64,000 nt of DNA from Collinsella sp. (GCA_018382125.1 JAGZQO010000001.1:149044-213043); one strand, 5' to 3'; positions 44,229-55,697 are shown, counted from the first letter of the stretch. A program made the numbers and translations. The notes: a model not told the origin generated them from the sequence alone.

Positions 44229-45599
44229 ATGGCGTCTGCCGATCGTTCCACGTTGTTTATCAATGCGACCGTCTTGGATGGTTCGGAACATATGGAGCCG
44301 CAACCCGATATGGCCGTGGCCGTTGAGCGCGGTGTCATCACATGGATGGGGCCGAGTGCTGTGGCGCAGGCGCCCGCGGGTGCCGAGGTTATCGACCTGG
44401 GTGGTGCGTATCTCATGCCCGGTCTCATCAATATGCACGTGCACCTGTGCGGCTCGGGCAAGCCTGTCTCGGCCGGCGATGCGGGCGCGCTGATGAAAAA
44501 GCTCGATAATCCCGTGGGGCGCGCCATTGTCCGCCATATCCTCAAGGGCAGCGCTCAGCAGCAGCTGGCAAGCGGCGTGACCACGGTGCGCGGCGCGGGC
44601 GACCCGCTGTTTGCCGATCTGGCCGTGCGCGATGCTATCGATGCCGGCAAGTATCAGGGTCCTCGCCTGGTGGCGCCGGGAACGGGCATCACGGTGCCGG
44701 GCGGCCATGGTGCGGGCCTGTTCGCCCAGGTGGCCAACAGTCCCGCCGAGGCAGCCGAACAGGTGCGCGACCTGTATGCGCGTGGTGCCGACGTCATTAA
44801 GCTGTTCGTGACGGGCGGCGTGTTCGATGCGACCGAGGTGGGCGAGCCGGGCGTGCTGCGTATGCCAGTGGAGGTTGCCGCGGCGGCATGCAAGGCGGCG
44901 CACGATATGGGCCTTCCGGTTATGGCCCATGTCGAGAGTACCGAGGGCGTGAAGGCCGCGCTTGAGGCCGGCGTTGACACGATTGAGCACGGCGCTCCGT
45001 TGACACCCGAAATCTTGGAGCTGTACCGTGGCGCCGCGGGCACGCAGCTCGAGGGGCGTGCTCCGAGTGTGACCTGCACTATCAGCCCGGCGCTGCCGTT
45101 TGTATTGCTCGACCCGGAAAAGACCCATTCTACCGATACGCAAAAGAAGAACGGCGACATCGTGTGCTCGGGCATCATCGAGAGCGCCCGTGCCGCACTG
45201 GAAGCTGGCGTTAAGGTGGGCCTTGGTACGGACTCGAGCTGCCCGTTCGTGACGCAGTACGACATGTGGCGTGAGGTGGCCTATTTTGCCAAGTATGTCG
45301 GCGTGAGCAACGCCTTCGCACTGCATACGGCTACGCAAGTCAACGCCGAGCTGCTGGGGCTGGACGGCGAGACTGGCACGATCGAGTGCGGCAAGGCCGC
45401 CGATATCTTGGTGACGCGCGAGAACCCGCTCGATGACCTGTGCGCTCTGCGTGAGCCGATGCACGTGATGTGTCGCGGCGATCTGGTGTGCAAACTCAAG
45501 GTGAAGCGCATCCCCGAGGTGGATGCCGAGCTCGACGCGATTATGGCCATGCCAGCCGAAGCGCTGGCTGAGGAGCTGGCCCGCGACGGCGTAGCATAG
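44229..45599 (+). CDS. Metal-dependent amidohydrolase
   Basis: 456 residues. It is an amidohydrolase-superfamily protein of the imidazolonepropionase/Xaa-Pro-dipeptidase-like group. The metal-binding pattern is visible: GLINMHVHLCG (HxH), VIKLFVTGG (carboxylated Lys), VMAHVES, IEHGAPL and LGTDSS (Asp). The C-terminus has the usual LNAELLGLDGETGTIECGKAADILV closing strand, cited here in part. Substrate unknown; cyclic amides, peptides or hydroxylated aromatics are possible in this group. The ATG at 44229 follows GGGAGGAG. It is monocistronic, with family A repeats upstream and a terminator downstream. Confidence 0.88.
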   Translation: MASADRSTLFINATVLDGSEHMEPQPDMAVAVERGVITWMGPSAVAQAPAGAEVIDLGGAYLMPGLINMHVHLCGSGKPVSAGDAGALMKKLDNPVGRAIVRHILKGSAQQQLASGVTTVRGAGDPLFADLAVRDAIDAGKYQGPRLVAPGTGITVPGGHGAGLFAQVANSPAEAAEQVRDLYARGADVIKLFVTGGVFDATEVGEPGVLRMPVEVAAAACKAAHDMGLPVMAHVESTEGVKAALEAGVDTIEHGAPLTPEILELYRGAAGTQLEGRAPSVTCTISPALPFVLLDPEKTHSTDTQKKNGDIVCSGIIESARAALEAGVKVGLGTDSSCPFVTQYDMWREVAYFAKYVGVSNAFALHTATQVNAELLGLDGETGTIECGKAADILVTRENPLDDLCALREPMHVMCRGDLVCKLKVKRIPEVDAELDAIMAMPAEALAEELARDGVA

Positions 45600-45633
45600 G
45601 TGTGACAAAGGGACAGCTCCGTTGTCGCATACA

Positions 45634-45668
45634 AAAAGCCGAGGTCTCAGCGCGAGGCCTCGGCTTTT
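45634..45668 (+). terminator. Terminator shared by two convergent genes
   Basis: AAAAGCCGAGG pairs with CCTCGGCTTTT, with T and A tracts on both sides, so it can serve the amidohydrolase (plus) and the zinc-ribbon gene (minus). Confidence 0.85.
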
Positions 45669-45689
45669 ATTTGTCCTATGGTATGGCGG

Positions 45690-46163
45690 CTAGGAGCGCG
45701 TCTCCATCTTGGCGTGGCACTTGGGGCAGGTGACGCGGATCTTGCCCTTGCCCTTGGGGACGGAGAGCATCTGGCCGCAGTTGGGGCACTTGAGATAGGC
45801 CGTGGTCTTGCGGCCCTTCCACATCTTCTTGGCCGTGCGCTTGGCACGCTCAAAGTCTTCCTTACTGGTGCCGGCCGCGCGTGAGGTGCTGGCCGCTGCG
45901 GTTCCGCCGCCCAAGCTGGCGACGAATTTGCCCAGGCAGGGGACGTTTGCAGTCGCGGCGACAAAGGCCTCGTTCTCCTTGTGACGTGCGTCGATATTTT
46001 TGGACAGGCCGCGCAGCACGCCAATCACGATTACGGCGATGGCAATCCAGCTGAGCCACTGGATGCGGGCTATCGATCCGATCATCGCGATGACGATGCC
46101 GGCAAAACCCATCACGATGGTGAGTTCATCGGCACCATTGCGACCCTTCATAAAGTCATTCAT
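45690..46163 (-). CDS. Membrane protein with C-terminal zinc ribbon
   Basis: 157 residues. Two membrane helices lie at about 13-33 (TIVMGFAGIVIAMIGSIARI) and 35-52, then a linker with a Ser/Ala/Gly-rich patch (GGGTAAASTSRAAG), and a C-terminal zinc ribbon (CPNCGQMLSVPKGKGKIRVT then CPKCH, two CxxC pairs). The plan is a membrane-anchored rubredoxin-like or zinc-ribbon domain facing the cytoplasm. Function unknown. The ATG at 46163 has GAAAGG upstream. Confidence 0.75.
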   Translation of the reverse strand: MNDFMKGRNGADELTIVMGFAGIVIAMIGSIARIQWLSWIAIAVIVIGVLRGLSKNIDARHKENEAFVAATANVPCLGKFVASLGGGTAAASTSRAAGTSKEDFERAKRTAKKMWKGRKTTAYLKCPNCGQMLSVPKGKGKIRVTCPKCHAKMETRS

Positions 46164-46218
46164 GCAAATTGCCTTTCGTTCGATATGCTGCACGCCTTTA
46201 TACCCGATTTAGAGCAAG

Positions 46219-46294
46219 GGGGACAGGTTAATCTGCACCAATGTGGTGCAAACATACCTGTCCCCGGAATACCAAGACGGTGCAAACGTACCTG
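46219..46294. repeat. CCTGTCCCC-type repeat, two units
   Basis: GGGGACAGGTT faces ACCTGTCCCC, with CTGCACC/GGTGCA inside. A second GGTGCAAACGTACCTGTCCCC (21 nt, read in two parts) lies downstream. Related to 15878, 28105 and 57062. Confidence 0.65.
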
Positions 46295-46309
46295 TCCCCA
46301 ATGCCCCAA

Positions 46310-46582
46310 TTACTTGGAGAGTTTGTCGACGACGCGTTCGATTTCGGCGAGTTTGGCGGCTTTGAGGTCTTCGTCGCCCGATTCGATTGCCGAAGTCACG
46401 CAGCCCTCGATATGCGCCTTGAGCACGTCGGCGTTAATGCGCGCGAGGAGCGCCTGTGTGGCCATGAGCTGCGTGGAGATATCGACGCAGTAGCGGTCCT
46501 CCTCGACCATCCGCAGGATGCCGTCGATCTGACCGCGTGCCGTCTTGAGCATGCGGGTCACCGATTTATGGTCTGCCATCAT
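46310..46582 (-). CDS. csoR: CsoR-type copper-sensing repressor
   Basis: 90 residues, the all-helical CsoR/RcnR fold. The Cu(I)-binding Cys-His-Cys set is present: DRYCVDIST (Cys), then KAHIEGC (His and Cys). It starts MMADHKSVTRMLKTARGQIDG. When copper binds, CsoR leaves its operator. The CsoR box at 49488-49504 in the copA promoter is its likely target. The gene is the last of the copA-copZ-csoR set on the minus strand. The ATG at 46582 follows GAGGA at 6 bases. Confidence 0.92.
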   Translation of the reverse strand: MMADHKSVTRMLKTARGQIDGILRMVEEDRYCVDISTQLMATQALLARINADVLKAHIEGCVTSAIESGDEDLKAAKLAEIERVVDKLSK

Positions 46583-46624
46583 GTCGGGTCCTCGTTTCTG
46601 GTCGATCTTCCGGATGTCCCCGTC

Positions 46625-46691
46625 AGTTGCGGTGAAATACGGACCGTTTAAAGGCCTAGGGCGGCACAACAGTCCGTATTTCACCGCAACT
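46625..46691. repeat. AGTTGCGGTG palindrome, copy 2 (perfect 20-bp arms)
   Basis: AGTTGCGGTGAAATACGGAC (46625-46644) is the exact reverse complement of 46672-46691, with a 27-nt loop. It separates csoR from copZ. Copy 1 is at 32497. Confidence 0.85.
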
Positions 46692-46717
46692 TCTGAGGAT
46701 TCAGTAGGCAGCGACTG

Positions 46718-46939
46718 CTATGCGGCGGTCACAGACAGGGCGTGGAATTTCTCGCCCGCGGCCTCGACAGCGGCGGCGAGTTGCTCGGCGGTTACGGTGT
46801 CGGCGCACTCAACCTGGACGGTCTGGGTCTCGTGATCGGCGTCGGCGTCGGTCACGCCGGCAACGTTGAGCAGTGCCGTCTCGACAGTAGCGTCGCAGTG
46901 GCCGCACATGAGGCCGGAAGTCTTGATTGTGTATCGCAT
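46718..46939 (-). CDS. copZ: Copper chaperone CopZ-type (HMA domain)
   Basis: A 73-residue heavy-metal-associated domain. TSGLMCGHCDATVE holds the CxxC Cu(I) site (GLMCGHC), and the fold continues with ALLNVAGVTDADADHE and a C-terminal helix AEQLAAAVEAAG. It likely delivers copper to CopA or CsoR. The ATG at 46939 has GGAGG upstream on its strand. It sits between copA and csoR. Confidence 0.9.
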   Translation of the reverse strand: MRYTIKTSGLMCGHCDATVETALLNVAGVTDADADHETQTVQVECADTVTAEQLAAAVEAAGEKFHALSVTAA

Positions 46940-46964
46940 GGGTATTCCTCCCTGTTGTGTCGGC

Positions 46965-47056
46965 TTTCCCAGGCACCCGACCTTGACCTTCAAGCCGTCG
47001 CTCGCGTACCAAAGTACGCGTCGCTCCTCTTTCAGGTCAATCTCGGGCACCTGGAA
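46965..47056 (-). promoter_or_regulatory. Large imperfect hairpin between copA and copZ
   Basis: TTTCCCAGGCACCCGA faces TCGGGCACCTGGAAA. Further in, TTGACCT pairs with AGGTCAA, and CGCGTAC-CAAA-GTACGCG forms the tip. There is no T-tract on the transcribed strand. It could partly stop transcription, mark an mRNA processing point, or stabilise the copA or copZ-csoR message. Confidence 0.55.
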
Positions 47057-47086
47057 AACCCGTTCTAAATGGACTTAATGGTGAGC

Positions 47087-49429
47087 TTATTTTGCCACTT
47101 TTGGCTTAAAGGATTTTAAGCGCAGCGCATTGCTTACGACGCAGACACTCGACAGGCTCATGGCCGCGGCGCCAAACATCGGCGAGAGCTGCCATCCGGT
47201 GAGCGGGAAGAACACGCCCGCCGCCAGCGGAATGCCGATGCCGTTGTAGAACAGTGCCCAGAACAGGTCCTGCTTGATGTTGCGGATCGTGGCGCGCGAA
47301 AGCTCGATGGCGCGGGCGACGTCCATGAGGTCGCTGCGCATGAGAACCACGTCGGCGCCCTCCTTGGCGATGTCGGCGCCGGTGCCGATAGCAAGGCCCA
47401 CGTCGGCGCGCGCCAGGGCGGGGGAGTCGTTGATGCCGTCGCCTACCATGGCGACCTTGCCGCCCACATCCTGCAGCTCGCGGACGTGGCGCTCCTTGTC
47501 GGCAGGGAGGACGTCGGCGATGACCTGTTCGCTGCTCAGCCCCACGCGGCGGGCGATGGCCTCGGCCGTCACGCGGTTGTCGCCGGTGAGCATGCGCACG
47601 TCGACGCCAAGCGAGCGCAGTGCGGCGATGGCCCCGGCGCTCGTCTCCTTGACCTCGTCCGCCACGGCGATGGTACCGACAAGCTCGCTGTTCTTGGCAA
47701 AGAACAGCGGCGTCTTGCCCTCGGCCGCGAACTGTTCGGCAAGGCCGGCGGGAACCTTCACGCCCAGCTCGTCCATCAGACGCACGTTGCCGGCGGCGAT
47801 GACATTCTGCCCCTCGCGTGCCGTAACGCCTCGCCCGGGCACGGCGGTAAAGTCCTCGACCATGCGTGCGACGATTCCGCGCGCCTCGCACTCGGCCATA
47901 ATCGCCTCGGCCAGCGGGTGCTCGCTTGAGCGCTCCAGCGCAGCGGCCAGCTTGAGCAACGCCTTTTCGCTCATGGCGGGCGAGCCGTCAGCGCGCGTGG
48001 CTACCGTGATATCGGTCACAGCCGGCTTGCCGCGGGTGACGGTGCCCGTCTTGTCGAGCACCACGGTGCCCACGCTGCGTAGGTTCTCCAGCGCCTCGGC
48101 GCTCTTAAACAGAATGCCCATTTCGGCGCCCTTGCCGGTGCCGACCATAATGGCGACGGGCGTGGCCAGGCCCAGCGCGCACGGGCAGCTGATCACCAGC
48201 ACGGCGACGGCGGAGGTGAGCGCTTCGTTCACGCTTCCGGTCAGTGCCGTCCACACCACGAAGGTCGCGGCCGAGATCATGAACACCACGGGCACGAACA
48301 CGCCGGCGACCTTGTCGGCCATGCGGGCGATGGGCGCCTCGGTGGCGTTGGCGTCCTCGACGAGCTGGATAATCTTGGCGAGCGACGTGTCGGCGCCCAC
48401 GCGTGTGGCACGGAAGGTAAACGAGCCGGTGCGGTTGACAGTGGCGGCGTTGACGGTGTCGCCGGCGGTCTTTTCCACGGGGATGGACTCGCCGGTGAGC
48501 GCGCTCTCGTCCACGGCCGAGCTGCCCTCGAGCACCACGCCATCGACAGGGATGGACTCTCCGGGGCGCACACGCAGGACCTGGCCGGGAAGGATACTGT
48601 CGACGTCGACGGTGGCCTCGCTGCCGTCCTCTGCCACGACGGTCGCGGTCTTGGGCGCCAGGTCGATCAGCGCCTCGATGGCGCCGCCGGTTTTTGACTT
48701 GCTGCGCGTCTCGAGGTATTTGCCCACGGTAACGAGCGACAGGATCGTGCCCGCACTCTCAAAATACAGATTGTCCATGCTCGTCATCATGGCCTCGTGG
48801 ACCTGACCCGCGGCTAATTGGTCGGCCATGATGAACATGGCGTAGAGCGACCAGGCGATGGAGGCGGTGGCGCCCACGGCAATAAGGGCGTCCATGGTGG
48901 GTGCGCCGTGCGCGAGCGATTTAAACCCGTTGATAAAGTACGCGTCGTTGACATAGACGATGGGGATGAGCAAGACGAGCTCGGTGAGGGCGAGCGTCAT
49001 GCTGTGGATGTGGTCCGTGAAGATGCCGGGCAGCGGCCAGCCGAGCATGTGCCCCATGCCTATGTAGAACAGTGGGATGAGGAATACGATCGAGATGATG
49101 AGGCGGGTGCGCATGGCAGAGGCGGCGGCCTCCAACTTTTTGGTCGGCGACTCCATATGGGTGACGCCAGACCTGGCCTGCGAGCTGCCGCTTGAGCCGG
49201 CGGCACCGGTGCCCGCATCGACGGGCGAGGCCGAGTAGCCGGCACGGTCGACGGCGGTGCAGATATCGTCGGGGGAGACCTGCGCGGGGTCATAGTCGAC
49301 CATCATGGAACCGGCGAGCAGGTTGACCGCGACGCTTTCGACGCCGTCGAGCTTGCTCACGGCGCGGTCCACATGCGCCTGGCAGGCGGCGCATGTCATG
49401 CCGCCCACGTCGAACTTATCTTGAGCCAT
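47087..49429 (-). CDS. copA: Copper-exporting P-type ATPase
   Basis: 780 residues. It has one N-terminal HMA domain (GGMTCAACQAHVD), a linker rich in Gly and Ser (residues ~75-95), and eight membrane helices. The Cu-selective CPC motif is VISCPCALGLATPVA, the phosphorylation site DKTGTVTRG, the SEHPLAEA nucleotide-domain motif and the GDGINDSPAL hinge. It pumps Cu(I) out of the cytoplasm. The ATG at 49429 follows AAGGAG. copZ and csoR follow on the same strand, and a CsoR box lies in its promoter. Confidence 0.96.
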   Translation of the reverse strand: MAQDKFDVGGMTCAACQAHVDRAVSKLDGVESVAVNLLAGSMMVDYDPAQVSPDDICTAVDRAGYSASPVDAGTGAAGSSGSSQARSGVTHMESPTKKLEAAASAMRTRLIISIVFLIPLFYIGMGHMLGWPLPGIFTDHIHSMTLALTELVLLIPIVYVNDAYFINGFKSLAHGAPTMDALIAVGATASIAWSLYAMFIMADQLAAGQVHEAMMTSMDNLYFESAGTILSLVTVGKYLETRSKSKTGGAIEALIDLAPKTATVVAEDGSEATVDVDSILPGQVLRVRPGESIPVDGVVLEGSSAVDESALTGESIPVEKTAGDTVNAATVNRTGSFTFRATRVGADTSLAKIIQLVEDANATEAPIARMADKVAGVFVPVVFMISAATFVVWTALTGSVNEALTSAVAVLVISCPCALGLATPVAIMVGTGKGAEMGILFKSAEALENLRSVGTVVLDKTGTVTRGKPAVTDITVATRADGSPAMSEKALLKLAAALERSSEHPLAEAIMAECEARGIVARMVEDFTAVPGRGVTAREGQNVIAAGNVRLMDELGVKVPAGLAEQFAAEGKTPLFFAKNSELVGTIAVADEVKETSAGAIAALRSLGVDVRMLTGDNRVTAEAIARRVGLSSEQVIADVLPADKERHVRELQDVGGKVAMVGDGINDSPALARADVGLAIGTGADIAKEGADVVLMRSDLMDVARAIELSRATIRNIKQDLFWALFYNGIGIPLAAGVFFPLTGWQLSPMFGAAAMSLSSVCVVSNALRLKSFKPKVAK

Positions 49430-49487
49430 GGCTTCTCCTTTCTGTGGTTCGGTGTTGGAATTGTTAACCTGCCGATACTATACACCC

Positions 49488-49504
49488 ATACCCCCTGGGG
49501 GTGT
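49488..49504 (-). promoter_or_regulatory. CsoR operator in the copA promoter
   Basis: ATACCCCCTGGGGGTGT contains a perfect ACCCCC-T-GGGGGT palindrome. This matches the known GC-rich CsoR box (TACCCC...GGGGTA). It is about 60 bp upstream of copA. Confidence 0.85.
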
Positions 49505-49582
49505 CCAGTACAGAAAGAAATGTATGACATTTCGTTACAGATGAGGATGGATGGTTGGCCGATGGACCGTCCCAACCAATCA

Positions 49583-49639
49583 TCTCAATCTGTAACATCT
49601 AGCAGGGAAAATGACCTCTAACTGTTACAGATCGAGACA
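49583..49639. repeat. Family A palindrome, copy 8
   Basis: TCTCAATCTGTAAC...GTTACAGATCGAGACA between the copA promoter and the 3' end of the kinase gene. Confidence 0.85.
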
Positions 49640-49680
49640 ATTGCCGGGGAGGGGTCCCGTCACGGCAAGACGCCTGCTCT

Positions 49681-51765
49681 CTAGATGCAGAATCCGGGGA
49701 TCACACAGGTTAGCTTGTTTGGCTTTTCCGCAGGCGTTGCGTACGTAAAGACGTCGCCGTCGTGTCCCACGCGGTTCATATAGAGCGTGCCTTCGCTCTC
49801 CGATGTGTCGGGGCTCACCGTGCGCTCCCACCAGCAGGTGTCCTTGCCCTTCCACTGGCGGACCATCGTCTCGTTCGTGGAATACGGGCTTACCTTGAGC
49901 TCGCGGAAGAGCTGATACTCCTTGCCCTCGCCGTTGTAGATGTCTGCCAGGTAGTGATAGTCCTCGGTAAACGAATCGGGCGGTTGCGTACCGCACAGCT
50001 CGACCATGGCGGGCAGCCAAAGGGTTGCGGGCAACTCGCTCAGGCACGATGCGCTGTTGGCGGCGCCCACATTGTTCGAGACCTTCTTGACACCTTTAAT
50101 GAGCGCGCGCAACTCGTTGGGCAGCAGCTTAAGGCCGTCGCCGTTGAGCCACTCCCGCAGCTCGCAATCTGCCCAGCCGGCGCTCGGCGGTTCAGCCGCA
50201 GCGTTGCGCTCGGCAATACCCGCGTCGAACATAAACGTCAGCCCGGCCTTGCCCGTCCCGTCCAGAAGCTCATCGTGGCGGATGCCCACAAGCTGCGCGC
50301 CAACCTGCAGCCCGTTGGTGAGCGTGATACGCTTGGTACACGGATAGGGGATATGCCCATCGGCATCGAGCAGGTGATAGCGCTTGGCAATCTCGCGTGC
50401 CTCGCTACGGGTCTCGGCGGCCTTAATCTTGAGCGAAATCTCCTGCAGCTGATCCCAAGTGTAGTCGTCAAGCGAACCGCGGATGCCGTCCAGGTAGTCG
50501 GGGATGCCAAAGCCATGGGTCGCCGCCCCAATGACGCTGAGCCCCGCAACGGCTGCGATAGCGCCGCCGATAATAAAGCGGCGGCGGGTCATGGCATCGT
50601 GGCGGGCCTGATTCAGGATCTCTCGTGCGCGCTCGCCGGCGACGTCGACCTTAAGGTGCGTGCCAGAATCGATATCAATCGCGGCCTCGTCTCCTGTGCC
50701 TTCGCGGCCCTCGGATTCGGCATCGGTGAGGTATGCCGAGAGCACCTCGAGCATCTGCTGCTCGGTGGGACGATCGCACTGCTCGACTGAGAGACCCTTC
50801 ATGATGATTTGGACGAGCGCTTCATCGCCCTCGCAGCGCGGCTCGAGCGGCGCCGGCTTGGTCTTGGTCTTTACGAGATAGAACGAGCCGGTTGCAGCGG
50901 CGTCCGTCGACTCAAAGTCAAACGGTTTGCGACCGCTGTAGAGCTGGTACAGAATGCTCGAAAGCGCGTAGACATCGATTGCCGGCGAACGGCGAAGGGC
51001 CGCGATGCCTTCGATATCCTGCGTGAGCATCTCGGGCGCGGCGTATGCGGGCGTGGCAAAGCGCCAGATGTCGGCGCGCCGGGTGATCGTGTCGTCGCCG
51101 AGGGCCATGGTCGCGGAGCCCATGTCGATGAGGCAGGGGTCAAAGGAGCAATCGGCAATCTGCTGCTCGAGCGTTCGGCTGGTGGTGCGGAACATAATAT
51201 TGGCAGGCGACAGGTCGCGATGGATGACCGGATTCACGAGGCCTTGGGTCATCAAGAGCGCACGAAGCACGGCGTTTCCGACGGCGGCGACCATCTGGGT
51301 GGTCAGCCCGCCTGAGGCGTCGTGCGGAAGCAGGGGCAGCGCCTGCTTGAGCGAGGTGCCCTCGACCCACTCCATGAGGATGAGAGGGTCATCCTCGCAC
51401 GATCCGTAGCCATAGACGCGCGGAAATCCGCGCAGGTGCGAGACGGTACACAGATGACGGTACTCCTCGAACAGCGCGGCGGTGCTGGCCAGGTGCGCTG
51501 CCGATTGCTCGGCGGAGCGGTCGGGGGCTTGGCCGGAAAGGATGGCATTGTCCTTGAGTAGCTTGACGGCAAAGACCTCGCCGCTCGTGTTGGTCGCGCG
51601 CAGCACGTGCCCGATGTTGCCGTTGTTGCGGTGGGCCGTCTGGAGAATAAGCGTCATAAACCGACGCTTGGCGTCGTCCTCGGCGCTGGGGTCGACCGCC
51701 ACGGCGGTATCGAACGTATCGAGACGGACGAGTTTGTCGCCATAGGCGCTATCGGTAGTATCCAT
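49681..51765 (-). CDS. Ser/Thr protein kinase-like protein with DUF6273-type C-terminus
   Basis: 694 residues. A kinase domain (~40-330) shows FAVKLL (ATP-binding Lys), VIHRDLSPANIMF (catalytic loop with HRD), LIDMGSA (DMG in place of DFG), and an APE-like YAAPEML. A juxtamembrane stretch is followed by one membrane helix (RRRFIIGGAIAAVAGLSVIG, ~430-450). The extracellular ~200 residues resemble DUF6273 (ADCELREWLNG; LPATLWLPAMVELCG), a domain common on secreted or kinase-linked proteins of gut Actinobacteria and Firmicutes. The ATG at 51765 is chosen for AAAGGAA and homology. An FHA-domain protein is encoded upstream on the same strand, the classic reader of phospho-threonine. Confidence 0.85.
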   Translation of the reverse strand: MDTTDSAYGDKLVRLDTFDTAVAVDPSAEDDAKRRFMTLILQTAHRNNGNIGHVLRATNTSGEVFAVKLLKDNAILSGQAPDRSAEQSAAHLASTAALFEEYRHLCTVSHLRGFPRVYGYGSCEDDPLILMEWVEGTSLKQALPLLPHDASGGLTTQMVAAVGNAVLRALLMTQGLVNPVIHRDLSPANIMFRTTSRTLEQQIADCSFDPCLIDMGSATMALGDDTITRRADIWRFATPAYAAPEMLTQDIEGIAALRRSPAIDVYALSSILYQLYSGRKPFDFESTDAAATGSFYLVKTKTKPAPLEPRCEGDEALVQIIMKGLSVEQCDRPTEQQMLEVLSAYLTDAESEGREGTGDEAAIDIDSGTHLKVDVAGERAREILNQARHDAMTRRRFIIGGAIAAVAGLSVIGAATHGFGIPDYLDGIRGSLDDYTWDQLQEISLKIKAAETRSEAREIAKRYHLLDADGHIPYPCTKRITLTNGLQVGAQLVGIRHDELLDGTGKAGLTFMFDAGIAERNAAAEPPSAGWADCELREWLNGDGLKLLPNELRALIKGVKKVSNNVGAANSASCLSELPATLWLPAMVELCGTQPPDSFTEDYHYLADIYNGEGKEYQLFRELKVSPYSTNETMVRQWKGKDTCWWERTVSPDTSESEGTLYMNRVGHDGDVFTYATPAEKPNKLTCVIPGFCI

Positions 51766-51896
51766 GGCGTTCCTTTGTCTGGCATGGGTTGCCGCACGTT
51801 TACGCGAGCAGTGCGGATATCGGTAAAGTACCATGATAGCCGCACTGCCCACGTATACCGCTGAGCATTGTCGTTTACGACGCAGAAGGTAGAAGA

Positions 51897-51923
51897 CGAA
51901 AGACGGACGGCGACCGTCTTTCG
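51897..51923 (-). terminator. Weak terminator-like hairpin after the FHA gene
   Basis: CGAAAGACGG pairs perfectly with CCGTCTTTCG around a 7-nt loop. The following sequence is only moderately T-rich on the minus strand. Confidence 0.4.
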
Positions 51924-51936
51924 ATCGCCGTCCGCG

Positions 51937-52899
51937 CTAGTCCACAATGACAAGGAATGTCGTGTAGAGACCCAGATGGAGCCTGTCGCTGTTTTCGATT
52001 TCCACTGGGGGATAGATCTTGCCGGGCTCGCGTAGGTCGCGCGGCGGCTCGATTACGATATCGCCGTCGCCCGCGCCCGATTCGAGCACCGTGCCGTTGG
52101 TCGATCCAAGGCCCTGGGCGTACCAGTGCTCACCCTCAAGCCAAATGCGAAGATGTTCGCGCGATGCGTCGGCGCCCACATCGGTGATGCTGGGCGAGGT
52201 TTTGGGCAAGGATCCAATTACCGTGCCACGCGGATCGCGTGTGAGGGGATGGATTTGCATGTCGACGCAGTTGTCGGCATGTGTCCTGAGCAGACCGAGG
52301 TTGGGAGCGACGGCGTGCGGCTGATCCAGACTGCCCATAAAGCCACGTCCGACGGTAGTTTCGGTGGTGCCAAAGTGCCCACCCGTCTTGCTGTCGCAAA
52401 AGCGCTCGACGGTGGCCACGCCCTGAACGGGATCGGCGAGCGCCCCCGTTGCCACAAAGAGCATAAGGTAAAGCGTGCTTTTCTCACGCACGGCATTGCC
52501 GTCAAAGTTGTCGATGCGATTGAGGGCATTTGCATATAGGCGGCTGTCCAGCTTGTAGCTGGCGAGAGCCGACATCATTTCGTTGGCGGCCGGACCGCGA
52601 TAGTGCTCGGCGATTGCCCGATAGGCGGACTCGCCGCCGCCGAGCTTGCTGCAGATTGCCGCGGAAAGGTTGAGCGTGGTGACGGTAAAGTCGCTGTAGA
52701 TGGCGGGCGCGCACTGGTCAGGCTTGCGATGGACGATGTAACGGGTGAGATACGAGCGGTTGGAAGAGCATTTCTCGAGCAGGGTACTGCCGAGATAAGA
52801 GTTTCCATTGATGAGCATTCGGGCGATCTCGAGATGTTTAAGACCGCCGAACGAGCGGATATCGTTATAGAGGACCGAGCAAGGCGTCTCTGCTGCCAC
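51937..52899 (-). CDS. FHA domain protein
   Basis: About 320 residues. The C-terminal FHA domain binds phospho-threonine peptides: GADASREHLRIWLEG holds the Ser/His pair, and GLGSTNGTVLESG is the STNGT loop. The N-terminal ~200 residues are helical and not recognised; they contain SYLGSTLLEKCSSNRSYL. Start: GTG at 52899, because AAAGGAGG lies 6 bases upstream on its strand. The longer frame from 52929 has no such site. It lies upstream of and reads into the kinase gene. A kinase-FHA signalling unit is likely. Confidence 0.82.
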   Translation of the reverse strand: MAAETPCSVLYNDIRSFGGLKHLEIARMLINGNSYLGSTLLEKCSSNRSYLTRYIVHRKPDQCAPAIYSDFTVTTLNLSAAICSKLGGGESAYRAIAEHYRGPAANEMMSALASYKLDSRLYANALNRIDNFDGNAVREKSTLYLMLFVATGALADPVQGVATVERFCDSKTGGHFGTTETTVGRGFMGSLDQPHAVAPNLGLLRTHADNCVDMQIHPLTRDPRGTVIGSLPKTSPSITDVGADASREHLRIWLEGEHWYAQGLGSTNGTVLESGAGDGDIVIEPPRDLREPGKIYPPVEIENSDRLHLGLYTTFLVIVD

Positions 52900-53406
52900 G
52901 GATACCTCCTTTGATTGCTTCCTAGCCAATATGGCGATAGGAATTAATGGCTCCCGGTGGGCGACGTATTAAATGGCTGCGCAATATACAGCGTAACCAA
53001 AGCAACATTATAGGCCACATGTTCGAAATTGCAGGAAGACTGAGAGATTTGGTTTGGACTGGACGGAAATCCCCCTCTGTCTTGTTCTGTAACATTTGGA
53101 CCCGGTTTTGCCCTGCATCTGTTACAGATTGAGACAATCGGCCAGGCCCGCCCCGTCCGCCTCGTCATCTGTGGTTTACGTGGGGGCATACGGAGTGCGG
53201 GTATACTAACCGGCGGCGAATCTGCTCCATCGCTTAGAGCTGCTGCGTCTGGACGGCGCGTGATAGGGCTGCCAAAGCGATCGCCAGCGTGCTGAGCAAC
53301 GTCCTCTCTGTGCGCACCCGTTTTTGTATGTATTAGCGCACTACCAAGCACGCCCGCGCGGCCGCATGCCGTGCCCATTGCGCGTGCAGATAAGGAACAA
53401 CAACAT
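52900..53406. other. Gene-free region with family A copy 9 and the deaD promoter/leader
   Basis: About 500 bp without a gene. Family A copy 9 lies at 53078-53136 (TGTCTTGTTCTGTAAC / GTTACAGATTGAGACA). A -10 TATACT (53202-53207) without a clear -35 gives a leader of roughly 190 nt before the helicase gene. The leader contains hairpins such as TGCGC...GCGCA near 53307-53340. Long structured leaders are common for cold-shock helicases. Confidence 0.6.
53078..53136. repeat. Family A palindrome, copy 9
   Basis: Arms TGTCTTGTTCTGTAAC and GTTACAGATTGAGACA. One of the more divergent copies. Confidence 0.8.
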
Positions 53407-55665
<2,259 letters not shown>

Positions 55666-55697
55666 CATACGCATCGCCCGCTAGAGCGAGGTGAACC

